Part shown: in pieces, positions 60,252-64,000 of the stretch
How the letters are laid out: each line of letters starts with the position of its first letter
Numbering within the stretch: the first letter of the stretch is position 1
Source: Sphingopyxis sp.
GTDB lineage: Bacteria; Pseudomonadota; Alphaproteobacteria; Sphingomonadales; Sphingomonadaceae
Direction of reading: 5' to 3'
Assembly: GCF_016793825.1 (NCBI RefSeq)
Contig: NZ_JAEULM010000052.1
Location: 1 to 64,000, forward strand
Length of the DNA stretch: 64,000 nucleotides
Made by a program: the position numbers and the translations under genes
Notes under the pieces: generated by a model
Databases searched by the model: none
The model's input: only the letters and a program-made list of their open reading frames with translations
Told to the model about the DNA's origin: nothing

Positions 60252-60283
60252 TTCGATTATCGAATTTGACTTCGCATTTCGAA
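60252..60283. promoter_or_regulatory. Probable IclR operator, copy 2 (upstream of the TonB receptor)
   Basis: TTCGAT-T-ATCGAA (60252-60264) and TTCGCATTTCGAA (60271-60283) repeat the composite seen at 58219-58250 with the same internal spacing. The two copies agree at about 25 of 32 positions, far above chance for intergenic DNA. Confidence 0.8.
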
Positions 60284-60294
60284 AGTCATATAGC
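60266..60294 (+). promoter_or_regulatory. Promoter of the TonB-dependent receptor gene
   Basis: TTGACT (60266-60271) and TATAGC (60289-60294) are separated by exactly 17 bases, a good sigma-70 promoter. The -35 box and the spacer lie inside the operator copy 2, so a bound regulator would overlap RNA polymerase. The receptor ATG is 33 bases downstream of the -10 box. Confidence 0.75.
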
Positions 60295-60326
60295 CACTCC
60301 CAACTAAACAATATAGGGAGAGGGGC

Positions 60327-62501
60327 ATGAATGCTTTTGCACGTTCGGGCGTCGCTTTGCTGCTGGCATGCAGCGCGCTGACGCCGGCCTGGGCACAAGA
60401 AGCCAGCCAGGATAATTCAGCGGAAGACGGCAACGATATCGTCGTGACCGCGCTGCGCCGCGACGGCAATCTTCAGGACACCCCCGCCGCGGTCACCGCG
60501 TTCACGTCCGACACGATCGAAAGCGCCGGGATCGAACGGCCGGCCGACTTCGTGAACCTCACCGCCAACGTGAACCTTGTCGAGACGCAGAACGCGGGCA
60601 ATGCCTTCGTGATCATCCGCGGGATCACGCAGGCCCGCAACAGCGAACCCTCGGTCGCGGTCGTCATCGACGGCGTGCAGCAGGTCAATCCCGCCGCGTT
60701 CAACCAGGAACTGTTCGACATCGACCAGATCGAAGTGCTGAAGGGACCGCAGGGCGGCCTGTACGGGCGCAACGCGATCGGCGGCGCGATCATCATCAAC
60801 ACCAAACAGCCGACCGACACCTTCGAAGGCAAGATCAAGGTCGGGGTCGAAAACGGCTTCGGATGGCAGGCGCGCGGGGGGATCAGCGGTCCGCTGTCGG
60901 ATAACATCCGGTTCCGCGTCTCGGGGTCCTATGTCGACAGCGACGGACACCTCCGCAATACCTTCCTCAAGGAAAAGGCCGATCCCTACAAGGACATGGC
61001 GGTTCGCGGGAATCTGCTGATCGATGCGGGCGGCGGGCTGGCCGTCGACCTGCGCGCTTCCTATGCGCGGCTCGAAACGCAGGCGCTCTATTTCAACATC
61101 GTCCAGGACGTCAACGACACCAGCCTGCCGATCCGGGTCAACAATTCGGGCCAGAATGATCGCGACCTGATGAACGTCGCGGCCAAGATCAGCTATGACA
61201 CCGACAATTTCTCGGTCACGTCGATCTCCTCCTATGACACGGTGAAGGAAGTCCTGACCGGCGACGCCTTCGACTTCCTGCCGATCCAGGACTCGCTGTT
61301 CTTTCAATTGCTGGGCTTCGACCTCAACCAGAGCCAGTATCTGAACGTGAAGGCGTTCAGCCAGGAACTGCGATTCCAGTCGGCGCCGAGCAGCAAGCTG
61401 TTCTGGATGTTCGGCGGCTACCTGATCGACACCAGCCGTTTCATTTCGACCGGCAACATGGTCGATACGGGCAACGGCGTCTTCCCCGTGTATCGCACGC
61501 CCAGCACCAACCCGCTCAATCCGCAGGCGACCTTCCTGTCGGACAGCCAGAAGAATTTCGCCTGGGCGGTGTTCGCCAACCTCGGCTATGATTTTTCCGA
61601 CACGCTGCGCGTCGATGCGTCGCTGCGCTATGACCATGACCGGCGGCGCAATACCACGCTGACGCCGACCGCCTTCCTGCCCAACCTGCCGGGCTTCCCG
61701 CAGGGCGCGACCGGCGACGTACGCCGCGACACGTTCAGCGACTGGCAGCCGAAAGCGACGCTGACCTACAAGCCGTCGGACGATGTCACGCTCTATGGCG
61801 GTTACAGCCGCGGTTTCCGGTCGGGCGGTTTCAACCAGACCGGCGTCGGCTCGATCGCGGCATCGAACGGCATCGTCGGGGTCGGCGACGTGTTCGAGGC
61901 GGAAACCGCCGACACGTTCGAGGTCGGCCTGAAGACGCGGTTCGCCGATCGCAAGATCACGTTCAACGCCGCCGCCTACACGACGATGTCGAAGAACAGC
62001 TATTTCTTCGTTTTCCTCGCCGCCAACTCGACCCAGAATCTGGGCAACATCCCCAGGACGCGGATCCAGGGTTTCGAGATGGAGCTGCAGGCGCGCCCGG
62101 CCCCGTCGGTCCAGCTCAACGCGGCCGTCGGTTACACATGGAGCGACATCAAGAAATTCCCCGATCCGACCGTCATCGGCAACGAGGCACCGCTCATCTC
62201 GCGCTACACGTATAACCTCGGCGCGCAGTTCACGCCGTCGCTGGGCGGCAGCCTGGAGGGGCTGTTCCGCGTCGATTACCGGCGCACCGGCAAGACCTGG
62301 TGGGAACCGTACAACACCACGGTCCGCAAGCCGGTCGACCTCGTCGACCTGCGCGCCGGGGTGAAGAGCGACGCCTGGAGCCTCACCGCCTATGCGACCA
62401 ACCTGTTCAACAAGAAATACAACGCCGAATTCTCGCCGGGCGGGTTCGTCTTCAAGGCACGGCCGCGCGTTTACGGGCTCGAGGCGACCTATTCCTTCTA
62501 A
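60327..62501 (+). CDS. TonB-dependent receptor
   Basis: Outer-membrane TonB-dependent transporter of 724 residues. A signal peptide (ACSALTPAWAQ, ending near residue 24) is followed by the TonB box region DIVVTALRRDGNLQDTPAAVTAF and the plug domain with DGVQQVNPAAFNQELFDIDQIEVLKGPQGGLYGRNAIGGAIIINTKQP. A 22-strand barrel then closes with GLEATYSF, ending in the aromatic residue needed for outer-membrane assembly. It matches the sphingomonad type that imports non-siderophore organic substrates. The ribosome site is GGGAGAGGGG. It is preceded by an IclR operator and its own promoter, and its 3' end runs into wrbA in 9 bases, so it is likely the uptake step of the cluster. Confidence 0.95.
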   Translation: MNAFARSGVALLLACSALTPAWAQEASQDNSAEDGNDIVVTALRRDGNLQDTPAAVTAFTSDTIESAGIERPADFVNLTANVNLVETQNAGNAFVIIRGITQARNSEPSVAVVIDGVQQVNPAAFNQELFDIDQIEVLKGPQGGLYGRNAIGGAIIINTKQPTDTFEGKIKVGVENGFGWQARGGISGPLSDNIRFRVSGSYVDSDGHLRNTFLKEKADPYKDMAVRGNLLIDAGGGLAVDLRASYARLETQALYFNIVQDVNDTSLPIRVNNSGQNDRDLMNVAAKISYDTDNFSVTSISSYDTVKEVLTGDAFDFLPIQDSLFFQLLGFDLNQSQYLNVKAFSQELRFQSAPSSKLFWMFGGYLIDTSRFISTGNMVDTGNGVFPVYRTPSTNPLNPQATFLSDSQKNFAWAVFANLGYDFSDTLRVDASLRYDHDRRRNTTLTPTAFLPNLPGFPQGATGDVRRDTFSDWQPKATLTYKPSDDVTLYGGYSRGFRSGGFNQTGVGSIAASNGIVGVGDVFEAETADTFEVGLKTRFADRKITFNAAAYTTMSKNSYFFVFLAANSTQNLGNIPRTRIQGFEMELQARPAPSVQLNAAVGYTWSDIKKFPDPTVIGNEAPLISRYTYNLGAQFTPSLGGSLEGLFRVDYRRTGKTWWEPYNTTVRKPVDLVDLRAGVKSDAWSLTAYATNLFNKKYNAEFSPGGFVFKARPRVYGLEATYSF

Positions 62502-62510
62502 GGAGCGACA

Positions 62511-63113
62511 ATGGCCAGGATTCTCGTTCTCTATTATTCGGGCTATGGCCATGTCGAGGCGATGGCCGCGGCGGTCGCCGAAGGCGCAGCCAGCGTCGCG
62601 GGGTGCACCTGCGACGTCCGGCGCGTGCCCGAACTCGTGCCGGCGGAGGTCGCGGCGGCATCGGGCATGAAGGTCGATCAGGCCGCGCCGGTCGCGGCCG
62701 TCGACGACCTGCCGTCCTATGACGCGATCATCTTCGGCACGCCGACGCGCTTCGGCAACATGGCGGCGCAGATGCGCAACTTCCTCGATCAGACGGGCGG
62801 CCTGTGGTTCACGCGCGCGCTGGTCGGGAAAGTCGGCAGCGTGTTCGCGTCGACCGCCAGCCAGCATGGCGGGCAGGAGACGACGATCACTTCCTTCCAT
62901 ACCAGCCTGCTGCATCACGGCATGATCATCGTCGGCCTGCCCTACAGTTTCGAAGGCAATGCCGAGATGGGCGAGATCAGCGGCGGCACCCCCTATGGCG
63001 CGACGACGATCGCCGGCGCCGACGGATCGCGGATGCCCAGCGCGAACGAACTTGCCGGCGCGCGCTTCCAGGGACAACATGTCGCCGAAATCGCGAAGAG
63101 GCTGTTCGGCTGA
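62511..63113 (+). CDS. wrbA: WrbA-like NAD(P)H:quinone oxidoreductase (flavodoxin fold)
   Basis: A 200-residue WrbA-type FMN protein, NAD(P)H-dependent quinone reductase. The FMN phosphate loop is [22 protein letters not shown] (5-26). [27 protein letters not shown] (about 70-96) and [34 protein letters not shown] are the standard WrbA segments, and the C-terminal [21 protein letters not shown] also fits. It is 9 bases after the receptor stop, so is in the same transcript. WrbA proteins keep quinones reduced without radical formation; in this cluster a role in handling a quinone-like product of ring cleavage is a guess. Confidence 0.93.
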   Translation: MARILVLYYSGYGHVEAMAAAVAEGAASVAGCTCDVRRVPELVPAEVAAASGMKVDQAAPVAAVDDLPSYDAIIFGTPTRFGNMAAQMRNFLDQTGGLWFTRALVGKVGSVFASTASQHGGQETTITSFHTSLLHHGMIIVGLPYSFEGNAEMGEISGGTPYGATTIAGADGSRMPSANELAGARFQGQHVAEIAKRLFG

Positions 63114-63151
63114 TCGACCCCGCCATTGACGACAAGCAAAGGAAACGAGCG

Positions 63152-63700
63152 ATGACTGCACCCTTGGCCAATCGGCTGCACCACACCGCCTATGTCGTGA
63201 AGAATCTGGAAGCGACGCGGCATTTCTATGAAGATATCCTCGGCTTCCCACTGGTCGCCACCTGGTGCGAGCAGGAGGAGTTGTTCGGATCCGAACGGAC
63301 CTATTGCCACTGCTTCTTCGCGCTTCGCGACGGCAGCGCGCTCGCCTTTTTCCAGTTCGTCGATCCCGGCGACCAGGATGAGTTCGGCCCCGACCTGCCG
63401 CCCAGCCCCTTCCGTCACGTCGCCCTCAACGTCGACGCCGAGGCGCAGGCCGAACTGGAGCGGCGGATCGACGCGGCGGGCTTCGTCGCGCCGCAGACCT
63501 ATGTGCTCGAACATGGCTATTGCCGGTCGGTCTATGTCATCGATCCCGACGGGATGATCCTCGAATTCACTCTCGATGCGACAAACGCCGACCAGATCAA
63601 CGCGGCCCGCGCCGCCGACGCGCATAGCGAACTCAAGCGCTGGCTCGCAGGCGATCATCGGCCGAACAACGACGTGCGCCATTTCGCCGAAACCCACTGA
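63152..63700 (+). CDS. VOC-fold protein, extradiol dioxygenase-like
   Basis: A 182-residue VOC protein with two paired modules. The first begins LHHTAYVVKNLEATRHFYEDILGFPLVATW (10-39) and the second FRHVALNVDAEAQAELERRIDAAGFV (about 91-116), ending VIDPDGMILEFTLDA. Candidate metal ligands are the early His in the HHTAYVV segment (H11), the second His in FRHVALN and the final Glu in ILEFTLD, the two-His-one-carboxylate pattern of extradiol dioxygenases and glyoxalases. Its N-terminal module is longer than in resistance proteins, favouring an enzymatic VOC. It is 38 bases downstream of wrbA. Reaction unknown, ring cleavage or epimerisation both possible. Confidence 0.85.
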   Translation: MTAPLANRLHHTAYVVKNLEATRHFYEDILGFPLVATWCEQEELFGSERTYCHCFFALRDGSALAFFQFVDPGDQDEFGPDLPPSPFRHVALNVDAEAQAELERRIDAAGFVAPQTYVLEHGYCRSVYVIDPDGMILEFTLDATNADQINAARAADAHSELKRWLAGDHRPNNDVRHFAETH

Positions 63701-63714
63701 CGGGTCGCCCCGCG

Positions 63715-64000
63715 ATGAGCCATGACCGCTTCCTGACCACGCATGTGGGGTCGCTGCCGCGCGAGGATGACCTTGTCGACCTGATGGTCGCGCAGGAAGA
63801 GGGGGAAGCCGTCTCCCCCGACGCGCTCGCCGCGCGGATCGAGGAGGCGGTGCATTTCGTCGTGCGCAAGCAGGCCGAGGCCGGCATCGACATCATCAAC
63901 GACGGCGAACAGTCGAAACCCAGCTATGCCACCTACATCAAGGACCGACTGAACGGCTTCGGCGGTTCGGGCAATTCCTATGTCTTTCAGGACCTGGAGG
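63715..64000 (+). CDS. MetE-like protein (cobalamin-independent methionine synthase C-terminal family), cut by the window edge
   Basis: The first 95 residues of a protein of the cobalamin-independent methionine synthase (MetE C-terminal) family. RFLTTHVGSLPR (5-16) is the family start, with the zinc-binding-domain strand pattern, and EAGIDIINDGEQSKPSYATYIKDRLNGFGG (about 59-88) is the substrate-binding segment. The catalytic cysteine-histidine-cysteine zinc site, expected in the missing C-terminal part, is not visible. Stand-alone copies of this domain outside methionine synthesis are found in catabolic clusters and may transfer methyl or alkyl groups, but this cannot be decided here. It starts 12 bases after the VOC gene stop, so is part of the same operon. 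Confidence 0.85.
   Translation, partial: MSHDRFLTTHVGSLPREDDLVDLMVAQEEGEAVSPDALAARIEEAVHFVVRKQAEAGIDIINDGEQSKPSYATYIKDRLNGFGGSGNSYVFQDLE

Noticed and set aside
60417-63251. A 944-codon minus-strand frame across the TonB receptor and wrbA
   Set aside because: It is antisense to two clearly recognisable genes and its translation shows no family features.
1-64000. tRNA genes, CRISPR arrays, insertion sequences or phage genes
   Set aside because: No TTCGAATCC-type T-arm with matching cloverleaf, no regular spaced repeats and no transposase or integrase frames were seen.

Overview
The window reads as GC-rich chromosomal DNA of an alphaproteobacterium, most likely a Sphingomonadaceae member of the Sphingopyxis or Sphingomonas type. 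Supporting signs are two DUF4139 proteins, a DUF4167 protein, a very large NAD-glutamate dehydrogenase, a TonB-dependent receptor with a sphingomonad-style VVTALRR box, and dense coding with many ATGA or TGATG overlaps. Genus is inference. I see no phage, transposase, CRISPR array, tRNA or plasmid functions, so this is core chromosome with a few accessory modules.

Layout. 1-617: first bases of a 16S rRNA gene running left out of the window, its leader with a boxA, and a strong rrn-type promoter. 618-4095: a glycan operon (glycosyltransferase, flippase, glycosyltransferase). 4100-9252: CBS protein, small membrane protein, YciA-type thioesterase, tandem secreted DUF4139 proteins and an RNA-binding-like DUF4167 protein. 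9496-12627: hisS-prfA-prmC translation operon. 12705-18113: DUF1345 protein, M61 peptidase, pyrophosphatase, MscS channel and cystathionine beta-lyase. 18229-23534: SseA, a Pro/Ala-rich membrane protein, QueF, a second thioesterase, a small secreted protein and a cytochrome P450. 23658-28576: M1 aminopeptidase lipoprotein, a small globin-like protein, a REP-like doublet and a HerA-like ATPase. 28655-32765: VOC protein and the hflK-hflC-degQ membrane quality-control operon. 32860-37562: Mrp, CoA-binding protein, an unpartnered molybdenum hydroxylase-type subunit and ferrochelatase, closely packed. 37659-42249: DUF1963 protein, PhaB, a membrane-anchored LuxR-HTH/DUF4019 protein, a ribbon-helix-helix protein and an ATP-grasp protein coupled to the 1568-residue glutamate dehydrogenase (42249-46955). 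47157-49075: PAS protein and OsmC. 49155-55633: TetR regulator divergent from a complete RND tripartite efflux operon. 55881-57365: animal-type haem peroxidase.

The right end (57420-64000) is the most distinctive region. A citryl-CoA-lyase-like protein is divergent from a CaiB-type CoA transferase and an IclR regulator, followed by a TonB-dependent receptor, a WrbA-like flavoprotein, a VOC-fold enzyme and a truncated MetE-like protein. The same composite operator (TTCGAT-N-ATCGAA followed by TTC-N7-GAA, overlapping a TTGA -35 box) occurs in the divergent citryl/CaiB intergenic region and upstream of the receptor. I infer one IclR-controlled uptake and CoA-ester catabolic module of unknown substrate; it is the best candidate here for an undescribed system.

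Apart from 1-617, no gap between genes exceeds about 300 bases.
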